The translations under genes were made by a program, and so were the position numbers. Under the pieces are notes generated by a model. That model saw nothing but the letters and a program-made list of their open reading frames with translations. It was not told the origin of the DNA and did not search any database. A stretch of 7,858 nucleotides of DNA from DASXMX01 sp036794395. Lineage in GTDB: Bacteria; Planctomycetota; Phycisphaerae; Tepidisphaerales; Tepidisphaeraceae. Shown here in pieces: positions 1 to 5,839 of this stretch. The stretch's first letter is position 1; every line of letters starts with the position of its first letter. The stretch lies in assembly GCA_036794395.1 (NCBI GenBank), contig DAIRGS010000332.1, forward strand, positions 1 to 7,858. Reading direction: 5' to 3'.

Positions 1-2
1 TG

Positions 3-905
3 GCGATGGTCGCGCTGGCTACTGGCAAGGAAGCTTTCAGCGACTATTCCCACAAGTTCAGTCCCAAAAAGTTCACCCAACCCCAACTGTTCGCCTGCCT
101 CGTGCTCAAGGAGTTTGAGAAGAAGGATTATCGCGGCGTCGGCCAACTTCTCATCGACTGCTCGGACCTCCGCGCGGCCATCGAATTGACCGTCGTGCCT
201 CACTACACAACCCTCCAGAAGGCCAGTCGAAGGCTGCTCAAACTGGACCGAGCAAGGCGCTTGATCGACGAGACGATCCGCCGAATCCGGGGACGCGCCG
301 GCACTGTTCGTTATGCCGCCGTTGATTCCAGTGGCTTCGAGGCTCGCCATGCCAGCCTGGCCTGAGCTTGTCGATGGGCCGCTACTTCATCTGGCGCACC
401 TCCGTGAAAAAGAAGGGAAAAGAGCCGAAAAAGGCGTCATTCTTACAAACGTTTCGGCAAGCTGATGCTCATCGTCTCCTGTGCCACCCATGCGATTCTC
501 GCGGCTGTTCCGTCGGCCGGCCCAACGCCGGACATCGACCAACTCGACGGCGTGCTGGCGGAGTTGCCGCGGTCCATCGCGGTGCGTCACAGGGTGGCCG
601 ACGCCGGCTTCGATTCCGCCCACAACCACAGCTTGCTGCGAGACGATCATGGGATGAGATCGACGATTCCGCCGGAGCACGGCCGACCGCCGAAAGATCC
701 CAAGACGCTGCCGGCGGACAAATACCGCAGGCTGATGAAGACGCGATTCAACAACAAAGCGTATCGCCATCGCGCTCAGGTGGAGACCGTTTTCTCGATG
801 CTCAAAAGGAATCTGGGCTCGGCACTGCGAGGCCGCAGCCACTGGAGCAGATGCCGCGATATGCTGCTGCGGGTGATTACGCACAATATCATGCTAATTC
901 ATTGA
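3..905 (+). pseudogene. IS5/IS4-type DDE transposase, disrupted; 5' end may lie outside the window
   Basis: Encodes a DDE transposase that would cut and join insertion-sequence ends. The reading frame is open from the window edge, and the first ATG is at 6. Frame 1 (to 356) gives the N-terminal part with HKFSPKKFTQPQLFACLV and the first catalytic-Asp region, AAVDSSGFEARHAS. The protein then continues at 380 in another frame as RYFIWRTSVKKKGKEPK. It returns to the first frame near 432 as RRHSYKRFGKLMLIV and runs to the TGA at 903-905. The C-terminal part has VADAGFDSAHNH (second Asp) and QVETVFSMLKRNLGS (catalytic Glu region), so all three DDE segments are visible. Two lesions break it: 23 extra bases at 357-379 and one extra A in the A-run at 428-432. 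Removing both restores a continuous protein of about 290 residues. The family assignment rests on recalled motifs. Programmed frameshifting is unlikely because two shifts and an in-frame stop are involved. Confidence 0.85.
357..379. repeat. 23-bp insertion inside the transposase gene
   Basis: Deleting these 23 bases joins HAS directly to RYFIWR, which is what the transposase family has at this point. The extra bases therefore look like an insertion or imperfect repair scar. The core, CCTGAGCTTGTCGATGGG, differs by one base from a short repeat (CCTGAGCTTGTCGAAGGG) that I recall as widely dispersed in bacterial genomes. That resemblance is from memory and not verified. Confidence 0.5.
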
Positions 906-921
906 GGTTTTCTACAGAGCC
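906..921. repeat. possible right terminal inverted repeat of the insertion sequence
   Basis: The 16 bases directly after the transposase stop read, on the other strand, GGCTCTGTAGAAAACC. A terminal GGC(T/A)CTGT start is common among IS elements, and the position directly after the gene fits an IS end. The left end is outside the window, so neither the inverted-repeat match nor a target duplication can be checked. Confidence 0.35.
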
Positions 922-1096
922 GGACATTCCTAATTATGGAAAGAATTTGCAAAATAAGAATGCCCCCTTTTCTTCGCCCAGTTGTGGCTCATTCCCGCGG
1001 CGGTATCCGTATTAATCGCAGCGCAGATCAACCGCGATCACCTGTCGCCCCCAAACCTGCGATTCATCCGCTGTGCGTGCCTGATGGTTTGTTTAC

Positions 1097-1127
1097 GTCA
1101 TCCTTCGCTTCGCTCCAGGAGGATGAC
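1097..1127. repeat. hairpin repeat GTCATCCT...AGGATGAC
   Basis: A perfect 8-bp inverted repeat (1097-1104 with 1120-1127) encloses a 15-base loop containing TTCGCTTCGCT. The combination resembles a dispersed intergenic repeat I recall from many bacteria (GTCATCCTGAGCGAAGCGAAGG-type). No T-run follows on either strand, so it is a repeat rather than a canonical terminator. Confidence 0.6.
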
Positions 1128-1175
1128 AAGGTCGAGGATCTCGACTAAGCAAGATGAACTCAGGCCTGTCTTCTT

Positions 1176-1247
1176 ATCTGCGGCCATCTGCGGCTAAAAA
1201 ATTCTTCTCTGTGCTTCCTCTGTGCTCTCTGTGGTTAATCCTTTGTG
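1176..1247. repeat. short tandem/dispersed intergenic repeat block
   Basis: Two near-identical 10-mers lie head to tail: ATCTGCGGCC at 1176-1185 and ATCTGCGGCT at 1186-1195. They are followed by three copies of CTCTGTG at 1207, 1218 and 1227 and a variant CTTTGTG at 1241. On the opposite strand this reads as ACCACAGAGAGCACAGAG, a phrase I recall as a recurrent intergenic repeat in planctomycetes and some other phyla. It shows no coding pattern. Its function is unknown. Confidence 0.65.
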
Positions 1248-1284
1248 TATTTCAAGCTCCGACAGCACCCCGTACCGCGAGCGC

Positions 1285-1318
1285 AATAAAAAACCCCCGC
1301 GAGAAAGTTCCCCGGGGG
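1285..1318 (-). terminator. intrinsic terminator downstream of the sigma-54 activator gene
   Basis: On the minus strand a 6-bp all-GC stem (CCCCCG at 1318-1313 with CGGGGG at 1299-1294) and a 13-base loop are followed at once by TTTTTTATT (1293-1285). This is a canonical Rho-independent terminator. It lies about 135 bases after the stop of the 1455-3086 gene. It ends either that transcript or a separate small RNA encoded between the two. Confidence 0.85.
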
Positions 1319-1400
1319 AGGTGTAAGGTTCGACAAGGAGGAAGTCGAGCCTCAAGCCTGGTGGCGTGTCAGTTTCCCCACGCCGGTGGAATGATAGGGA
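1285..1400 (-). ncRNA. candidate structured small RNA or structured 3' UTR with an anti-Shine-Dalgarno loop
   Basis: Between the sigma-54 activator stop and the terminator, the minus strand can form two further hairpins. One is a 6-bp GGCGTG/CACGCC stem (1363-1384). The other is an 8-bp stem with one G-U pair (1327-1334 with 1344-1351) whose 9-base loop reads TTCCTCCTT. That loop includes CCTCCTT, the same bases as the 16S rRNA anti-Shine-Dalgarno tail, so it could pair with ribosome binding sites. A weak promoter-like pair, TTTTCC-17-CATACT, lies upstream near 1410-1440. The 5' boundary is a guess. The segment could equally be the 3' UTR of the activator mRNA. Confidence 0.25.
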
Positions 1401-1454
1401 CCGAGTATGAGGTTTGCATGAGAATCGGAAAAGTTTAACGATTGTGACGAGTCG

Positions 1455-3086
1455 TCAATCAATCGCGGCGATTCCCAGGTCTTTGACCTTCTTATTTAAG
1501 GTGTTGCGATTGATGCCGAGGAAGTCGGCGGCCTTGGTTTTTACGCCGCCGCACTTTCCGAGGGCGCGATCAATTAGAGCGCGCTCAATTTGATCCATAA
1601 CCAATTGATAGATCTCGCCCTCGCGCAATTCGTAATCGGCGATGGCCTGATCAGCCAGTCGCTTGGTGATGGACTCGACGGATTCCGACGCCTGATTGTT
1701 GCGGCGTTGAGCAGCAAACATTTTAACACTCAGCGGGAGCAGGTCTTCGGTGAAATCTTCGTCGCGGCTGAGTACGACCGCGCGCTCGATGGCATTTTCC
1801 AGCTCGCGGACGTTGCCGGGCCAGGGATACCGCAAAAGCACATTGAGCATTTCCCGATTAATGCGGCGGAGCTTGCGGTCATTAAGTCCGTTGTACTTAT
1901 CGAGGAAGTGGTCGATCAGCCGGGGAATATCCTCGCGGCGATTGCGCAGGGGCGGCAGATACACCGTGACGACATTCAGTCGGTAGAAGAGATCCTCGCG
2001 GAACATCTGCTTGGCAACTTCTTCCTGAAGATCGACGTTGGTGGCCGCGATCACGCGGACATCGACCTTGAGGGTCTGGTTGTCGCCGACGCGCTCGAAT
2101 TCGCGCTCCTGCAAGACGCGGAGCAGCTTGACCTGCAACTGAGGTTCAAGGGTGCCGATCTCATCCAGAAAGATAGTGCCGCCATCGGCGGCTTCAAACC
2201 GGCCGATCTTGTCGCGGATGGCACCGGTGAAGGAACCTTTCACGTGCCCGAATAGTTCTGATTCGAGGAGTGTGCCGGTGAGCGCACCGCAGTTCACGCG
2301 AATGAAAGGCTTATCCTTGCGGGGAGAGTTGTGGTGGATGGACTTGGCGATCATCTCCTTGCCGGTGCCGGTTTCACCGAGGAGGAGAACGGTCGCGCGG
2401 GAATTGGCGACCTGCCCCACCGTGCCGAAGACTTCGTGCATGGCGGGAGAGTCGCCAATGATGTTCTCGAAGCGATATCGATCGCGCACCTGGGCACGAA
2501 GCTGGGCGTTTTCCTCCAAAAGCTCTTCCTTCTGCCGCATCACGATGCGGTGAAGTTGAATGGCCTGGGCGAGGAAAGCGGTGATGATTTCCAGGAAGTT
2601 GCGGTCGCCCTGAAGCTGTTCCTCGGTGCCGGCCAATCGATCGACTGACAGCGCCCCTACCACTCGTCCTTCAACTTTGATCGGGATGCAAAGGTAGCTT
2701 ATAGCCAGATCCGCCTCGCCCGGTCCGATGCGGCCGGTTCGGTTGAGGAAGTCGGGCTCGGTTCGCAGGTCGGGAATGATGCGAGCTCGGCCGGTGGCGA
2801 CGACCATTCCGGTGATGCCTTCACCAAGCGCGTACTTCCCACGTTCAATTTCTTCCGGCGTCAACCCAACTGCTGCTTCTGTGCGCAGCCGCCCGGTGGA
2901 TTCGTCGAGAAGAACCAAGGTGCCGCGGCGCATGTCCAGCTTGTCGGAGATCAGCTGCATCATCCGTTGGAATGCTTCGCGCAATTCAAGCGTGGAGGCC
3001 AGGATATGGCCGATTTCCGTCAATGTAAGCATTTCCCGGTCGGCACGTGGAGCTGCCGAGGGATTAGGCGAACTACCGAGCATCAT
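1455..3086 (-). CDS. sigma-54-dependent transcriptional activator (GAF, AAA+, Fis-type HTH)
   Basis: Encodes a 543-residue bacterial enhancer-binding protein that would use ATP hydrolysis to open promoters held by sigma-54 RNA polymerase. An N-terminal GAF sensor domain spans about residues 25-180, followed by a helical linker (181-203). The AAA+ domain (about 207-440) has Walker A GETGTGKE at 237-244, the sigma-54 loop as GSFTGA (284-289), Walker B GTIFLDE (303-309), RVIAATN (344-350), FREDLFYRLN with candidate arginine fingers R363 and R369, and WPGNVRELEN (422-431). A Fis-type helix-turn-helix lies at about 503-541. The layout is NifA-like, but the GAF ligand cannot be read from the sequence. 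GSFTGA replaces the commoner GAFTGA. The start is one of two adjacent ATGs with no clear Shine-Dalgarno sequence. It begins 48 bases after the lipoprotein stop and may be co-transcribed or have its own weak promoter. The terminator at 1285-1318 probably ends it. Confidence 0.95.
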   Translation of the reverse strand: MMLGSSPNPSAAPRADREMLTLTEIGHILASTLELREAFQRMMQLISDKLDMRRGTLVLLDESTGRLRTEAAVGLTPEEIERGKYALGEGITGMVVATGRARIIPDLRTEPDFLNRTGRIGPGEADLAISYLCIPIKVEGRVVGALSVDRLAGTEEQLQGDRNFLEIITAFLAQAIQLHRIVMRQKEELLEENAQLRAQVRDRYRFENIIGDSPAMHEVFGTVGQVANSRATVLLLGETGTGKEMIAKSIHHNSPRKDKPFIRVNCGALTGTLLESELFGHVKGSFTGAIRDKIGRFEAADGGTIFLDEIGTLEPQLQVKLLRVLQEREFERVGDNQTLKVDVRVIAATNVDLQEEVAKQMFREDLFYRLNVVTVYLPPLRNRREDIPRLIDHFLDKYNGLNDRKLRRINREMLNVLLRYPWPGNVRELENAIERAVVLSRDEDFTEDLLPLSVKMFAAQRRNNQASESVESITKRLADQAIADYELREGEIYQLVMDQIERALIDRALGKCGGVKTKAADFLGINRNTLNKKVKDLGIAAID

Positions 3087-3134
3087 GACTATAAGATACG
3101 CAGGAAATGATCAAATGCAACCAGAAGCGCCAAA

Positions 3135-3779
3135 CTATGGTTTGGTAGTGGGTTGCGATGTCGGGAGGGTGATCTGAACCAGTTTTTGGGCGGTGAACGG
3201 GGTTTGAGTTAGCTCGTCGAAAAACGTGACGTTCAGCGTGATGTCGCGATGTTTGGGCACAGTTTGCCAAGGCAAAGTGAAGCCGTACGTGTACTCCAAG
3301 AGGGTTGAGTACCAGCCCGCTTTGGCTTGGTCGAGGTTGAGGTGCCACTTTCCGATCGAGGGTTTGGCGGAATCGGCGAGATCAAATGCTTCGATATCGA
3401 AGGTGCCGGCGGCTTTGAGCTTTTGGCCCATTTGGTCGACCGGGAAGACGTAGACTGACAAGCCTTCATCGCCCGGTTTGTTTGGGTCAATGTCGGCTCC
3501 GCCGGTTAGACGGCCGAACTGGATGCCTTGCGTGGTGAAGAGGCGAGAAAGGCGGGTGGTTGGCAGCGTCGGGAGCGTGCCCTTGGTATCGCGCAGGCCC
3601 TGAATGACCTGTTGCGCTCCGGCTTGCTCGGTCTTCAGGCGTTTGACTTCCTCGGACAGAGACTGGTTTTGCTTGCGAAGCTCGGTATTTGCGGCGCTGG
3701 GATTGCCGCAGCCGGAGGACAAAAGCAACGCGCCGCCCAGGAGGGCGGCGCGGGTGATCGTGGTCAGATGGGTATTCAT
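3135..3779 (-). CDS. predicted lipoprotein with N-terminal coiled coil, function unknown
   Basis: Encodes a 214-residue protein exported and probably lipid-anchored. The signal peptide has a basic start (MNTHLTTITR), a hydrophobic core AALLGGALLL, and the lipobox-like LSSGC with C24 as the acylated residue; Ser at -3 is less usual than Leu. Residues about 30-62 are charged and heptad-like, suggesting a coiled coil. The C-terminal part (about 74-206) is rich in predicted beta strands, with RLTGGADIDPNKPGDEGL, then SIGKWHLNL and a Trp/Tyr-rich YTYGFTLPWQT stretch, and a Thr/Pro/Lys tail. I recognise no named domain; it looks like a surface or periplasmic beta-sandwich. The start at 3779 is chosen because it places the signal peptide at the N-terminus; ATGs further upstream would add a non-signal segment. 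It lies 47 bases after the clpP at 3827-4480, with a hairpin repeat between, and 48 bases before the sigma-54 activator. Confidence 0.8.
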   Translation of the reverse strand: MNTHLTTITRAALLGGALLLSSGCGNPSAANTELRKQNQSLSEEVKRLKTEQAGAQQVIQGLRDTKGTLPTLPTTRLSRLFTTQGIQFGRLTGGADIDPNKPGDEGLSVYVFPVDQMGQKLKAAGTFDIEAFDLADSAKPSIGKWHLNLDQAKAGWYSTLLEYTYGFTLPWQTVPKHRDITLNVTFFDELTQTPFTAQKLVQITLPTSQPTTKP

Positions 3780-3797
3780 TCGTGAGGCGGCCATTTC

Positions 3798-3819
3798 GTG
3801 CCGGCCTTGGAGCCGGCAC
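3798..3819. repeat. GC-rich hairpin between clpP and the lipoprotein gene
   Basis: A perfect 8-bp inverted repeat, GTGCCGGC at 3798-3805 and GCCGGCAC at 3812-3819, has the 6-base loop CTTGGA. It fills most of the 47-base gap and has no T-run, so strong intrinsic termination is not expected. It may attenuate transcription or protect an mRNA end. I recall similar 'GTGCCGGC...GCCGGCAC' elements as intergenic repeats in planctomycetes, unverified. Confidence 0.7.
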
Positions 3820-3826
3820 CACAAGC

Positions 3827-4480
3827 TTAGCGGATCTTCTCGTCGTCGTCTGCACTGGGGGAGCGACTGGTCGAAGGCGCCTCGGGAGCGCGATCTAGGA
3901 TTTTGTCCGCCACGCCATATTCGACGGCTTCTTCGGCGAAGAGCCACTTGTTGCGATCGAAGTCGCGGTGAATCAGCTCGGCAGATTTGCCGGTGTAGTC
4001 GGACATCAGCTTGTAGAGCCGATCGCGGAGGCGGAGCATGTGGGCGGCTTCGATGCCCAGATCCGTTGCCGGGCCCTGGAGGACGCCACCGATGAGCGGC
4101 TGGTGAAGCATGACCTGCGAGTTATTCAGCACATATCGCTTGCCCTTGCTGCCAGCGGCTAGCAGGCACGCCCCCATGCTGGCGGCCATGCCGATGCAGG
4201 TGGTTGCGACGTCGCAACGGAGGAACTTCATCGTGTCGATGATGCCAAAACCCGCCGAGACGCTGCCGCCGGGCGAGTTGATGTAAAACTGGATGTCGGT
4301 CTTGGGATCATCGTTGGAGAGGAAGAGCATCTGGGCGATGATGGCGTTGGCCGAGTCATCGGTGACGGGGCCGCCCAGCAGGATGATGCGGTCCTTAAGC
4401 AGGCGCGAGAAGATGTCGTAAGCGCGCTCGCCGCGTCCGGACTTTTCGATCACGATCGGGATCAGTTGGTTGTTGGTCAT
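3827..4480 (-). CDS. clpP: ATP-dependent Clp protease proteolytic subunit, paralogue with catalytic Asp replaced by Asn
   Basis: Encodes a 217-residue ClpP, the barrel-shaped serine peptidase that degrades proteins unfolded by ClpX, ClpA or ClpC in the cytoplasm. The N-terminal gate region is canonical (IPIVIEKSGRGERAYDIFSRLLKDRIILL). The oligomerisation and active-site signatures FYINSPGGSV (65-74), GMAASMGA with nucleophile S101, and MLHQP with H126 are all present. The third triad position, Asp171 of mature E. coli ClpP in ERDTERDRF, aligns to N177 in HRDFDRNKW (codon AAC at 3950-3952). S101-H126 spacing matches E. coli, and the two extra residues between H126 and N177 fall in the HQPLIGGVLQG loop. 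A charged Ser/Pro/Asp tail (about 199-217) extends past the usual end. The start codon sits at the edge of an inverted repeat and has no clear Shine-Dalgarno sequence. It is the third gene in the cluster, after the VOC gene. Confidence 0.95.
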   Translation of the reverse strand: MTNNQLIPIVIEKSGRGERAYDIFSRLLKDRIILLGGPVTDDSANAIIAQMLFLSNDDPKTDIQFYINSPGGSVSAGFGIIDTMKFLRCDVATTCIGMAASMGACLLAAGSKGKRYVLNNSQVMLHQPLIGGVLQGPATDLGIEAAHMLRLRDRLYKLMSDYTGKSAELIHRDFDRNKWLFAEEAVEYGVADKILDRAPEAPSTSRSPSADDDEKIR

Positions 4481-4482
4481 TT

Positions 4483-4560
4483 GTCATTTGTCCGTTGTTT
4501 GTGGTCAGTGGTCAGTAGTTTGCTGTCAGATCAACTGACCACGGACAACTGACAAATGAC
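4483..4560. repeat. 27-bp-arm inverted repeat abutting the clpP start codon
   Basis: The arms at 4483-4509 and 4534-4560 match at 24 of 27 positions as an inverted repeat, with a 24-base loop. The sequence is built from GTCATTTGTC, GTTGT and GTGGTCAGT words. It fills almost the whole gap between the VOC stop (4567) and the clpP start (4480). In RNA it would form a long hairpin close to the clpP translation start. I recall GTGGTCAGTGGTCAGT-like sequences as dispersed intergenic repeats in planctomycetes, unverified. Confidence 0.85.
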
Positions 4561-4566
4561 CACTGA

Positions 4567-4968
4567 CTATTTCCTCTGCACAATCTGTAACTCGTTGCCT
4601 TCGGGGTCTCGGAATAAAACCGTTTTTCCACCGCCGAGTGCTTCACCGACTTCGGTGCTGAAGCGAACGCCCAAGGCCTTGAGCGATTCGTACGCCGCGT
4701 CAAAATCCGAGACGCGGAGGGCAATATGCCGAATGCCCGGCTGAAACCGCGTAAACGTTTCGGGCCGGGGACCGGGATCATTAGCGGGCATCAGCTCGAT
4801 GACCGCCCCGCCGTCGACCGAGATTGAATTGGCATACCCCAGCACCATCGCCGGCGGCGTCTGGCCATTGCTGGCGATCACCTGCATGCCCAAATTGCGG
4901 CAATACCACTCCGCCAGACCTTCAACGTCGTACGAGGCGATGGCGGGATGATCGACGGCTAGAAACAT
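4567..4968 (-). CDS. VOC-fold (glyoxalase/dioxygenase superfamily) protein
   Basis: Encodes a 133-residue single-module protein of the vicinal oxygen chelate superfamily, which includes glyoxalase I, fosfomycin-resistance proteins and extradiol dioxygenases. The start of the first beta-alpha unit carries H7 (AVDHPAIASYDVEGLAEWY), with E58 in AVIELM. The second unit carries H81 in IRHIALRV and E126 in DPEGNELQIVQRK. These four residues are in the usual metal-ligand positions of the fold, so a divalent metal site in a homodimer is plausible. The substrate cannot be read from the sequence. The start at 4968 (ATG) is preferred over an in-frame TTG four codons upstream because the fold begins right after it. 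The gene sits between two clpP paralogues, and each of its flanks carries a large inverted repeat. Whether it has any link to proteolysis is unknown. Confidence 0.88.
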   Translation of the reverse strand: MFLAVDHPAIASYDVEGLAEWYCRNLGMQVIASNGQTPPAMVLGYANSISVDGGAVIELMPANDPGPRPETFTRFQPGIRHIALRVSDFDAAYESLKALGVRFSTEVGEALGGGKTVLFRDPEGNELQIVQRK

Positions 4969-4995
4969 GGGAATACGCAACAGAAAGCAATTGTA

Positions 4996-5054
4996 GATTT
5001 CAAATTTGAGATCTCAGATTTCACCGGCTGATTTCAGATCTGAAATTTGAAATC
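4996..5054. repeat. 19-bp-arm AT-rich inverted repeat between clpP and the VOC gene
   Basis: The arms at 4996-5014 and 5036-5054 match at 18 of 19 positions as an inverted repeat and are made of GATTTCAAATTTGAGATCT-type sequence. The loop is 21 bases. It starts 5 bases after the upstream clpP stop and ends 27 bases before the VOC start. It has no U-run but would form a stable hairpin in mRNA. It is different in sequence from the repeat on the other side of the VOC gene. Confidence 0.85.
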
Positions 5055-5059
5055 CCACT

Positions 5060-5809
5060 TTACTTGGGTTTCGATCCATCGGCGGCGGCAACAGCCACGG
5101 CAACTCCGGAGTCTTCGCCGATCACTTCATCGCACAGTCCGTACGCGACGGCTTCTTTTGCATCGAAGAACCGATCGCGTTCACTGTCTTCACGCACACG
5201 GTCAGCGGGTTGGCCAGTGCACTTGGACATGACGTTGATAAGGATGTTCTTGGTTTTGAGAATCTCCTCGGCCTGAATTTCGATGTCAGCCGCCTGACCG
5301 TATACACCGCCGAAGGGCTGGTGGATCATGACCTTGGCATTGGGCAGGATGTAGCGTTTGGTCTTCTTGCCGGCCATGAACACGATCGCCCCGCCGCTCT
5401 CGGCCCGGCCGATGCAGTAGGTGGCGATGTCGCAGGTCAGGAATTTCATGATGTCGTAAATCGCCAGGGTGTCGTCGACGACGCCGCCGGGCGAGTTGAT
5501 GTACAGGTTGATGTCCTGGTCTTTCTTGACGCTTTGCAGATACAGCATCTGCATGATGATCCGGCTGGCGCTGACGTGGTTGATTTCGCCCACGAGGAAC
5601 ACCACCCGGTTTTCGAGGAGCATTTCCTCGAGCGTCATTTCACGATAACGGTTGTATCCGCTGCCGCCGGGTGGGCCGGGCATGGCGACGGGCATTGCCA
5701 CGGGCCCACGGCCAGGAATAAACCCGCCCTGAACCGACTCCCGGGCTGCATGTCCAATCACCCGCGCGACCTGTTGCGGATCGGCGTGCATCAAATCCAG
5801 ATTCGCCAT
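5060..5809 (-). CDS. clpP: ATP-dependent Clp protease proteolytic subunit, intact triad, extended N-terminus
   Basis: Encodes a 249-residue ClpP. The catalytic triad is complete: S138 in GRAESGGA, H163 in MIHQP and D212 in EDSERDRF, with the same 25- and 49-residue spacings as E. coli. The YINSPGGVVDD signature is at 103-113. Two features depart from typical ClpP. The nucleophile motif is ESGG instead of ASMG, which removes the Met that usually follows the serine. The first 55 or so residues, which replace the canonical gate region, include a Gly/Pro-rich VAMPVAMPGPPGGSG stretch. The C-terminus ends in an Ala/Val-rich tail. The start at 5809 is chosen because AAGGAG (5819-5814) lies 4 bases upstream; an ATG seven codons further upstream lacks this. 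A sigma-70-like promoter precedes it, making this the probable first gene of the minus-strand cluster. Confidence 0.95.
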   Translation of the reverse strand: MANLDLMHADPQQVARVIGHAARESVQGGFIPGRGPVAMPVAMPGPPGGSGYNRYREMTLEEMLLENRVVFLVGEINHVSASRIIMQMLYLQSVKKDQDINLYINSPGGVVDDTLAIYDIMKFLTCDIATYCIGRAESGGAIVFMAGKKTKRYILPNAKVMIHQPFGGVYGQAADIEIQAEEILKTKNILINVMSKCTGQPADRVREDSERDRFFDAKEAVAYGLCDEVIGEDSGVAVAVAAADGSKPK

Positions 5810-5813
5810 TCGT

Positions 5814-5819
5814 CTCCTT
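5814..5819 (-). promoter_or_regulatory. Shine-Dalgarno sequence fixing the clpP start at 5809
   Basis: AAGGAG on the minus strand lies 4 bases before the ATG at 5809. The alternative ATG at 5830 has no such site, so the shorter protein is preferred. Confidence 0.65.
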
Positions 5820-5839
5820 GTCTGCCTCAAAAGTGCGGG

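Larger units (their letters stand above)
922..1286. other. gene-free region with repeats
   Basis: Several short frames are open on both strands, but none has a convincing start, codon pattern or recognisable product. The region holds the hairpin repeat at 1097-1127 and the tandem repeat block at 1176-1247. No tRNA or promoter could be supported. It is probably spacer DNA between the insertion sequence and the terminator of the minus-strand gene cluster. Confidence 0.5.

Noticed and set aside
1335..1438. AAGGAGG on the plus strand followed by a 25-codon frame from GTG 1361
   Set aside because: The spacing of about 20 bases is too long for a Shine-Dalgarno sequence. The motif is better explained as the loop of a minus-strand hairpin.
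3130..3145. Palindrome CCAAACTATGGTTTGG across the lipoprotein stop codon
   Set aside because: Six-bp arms with a 4-base loop and no T-run are too weak for a terminator. It could be an operator for the sigma-54 activator, but nothing else supports that.
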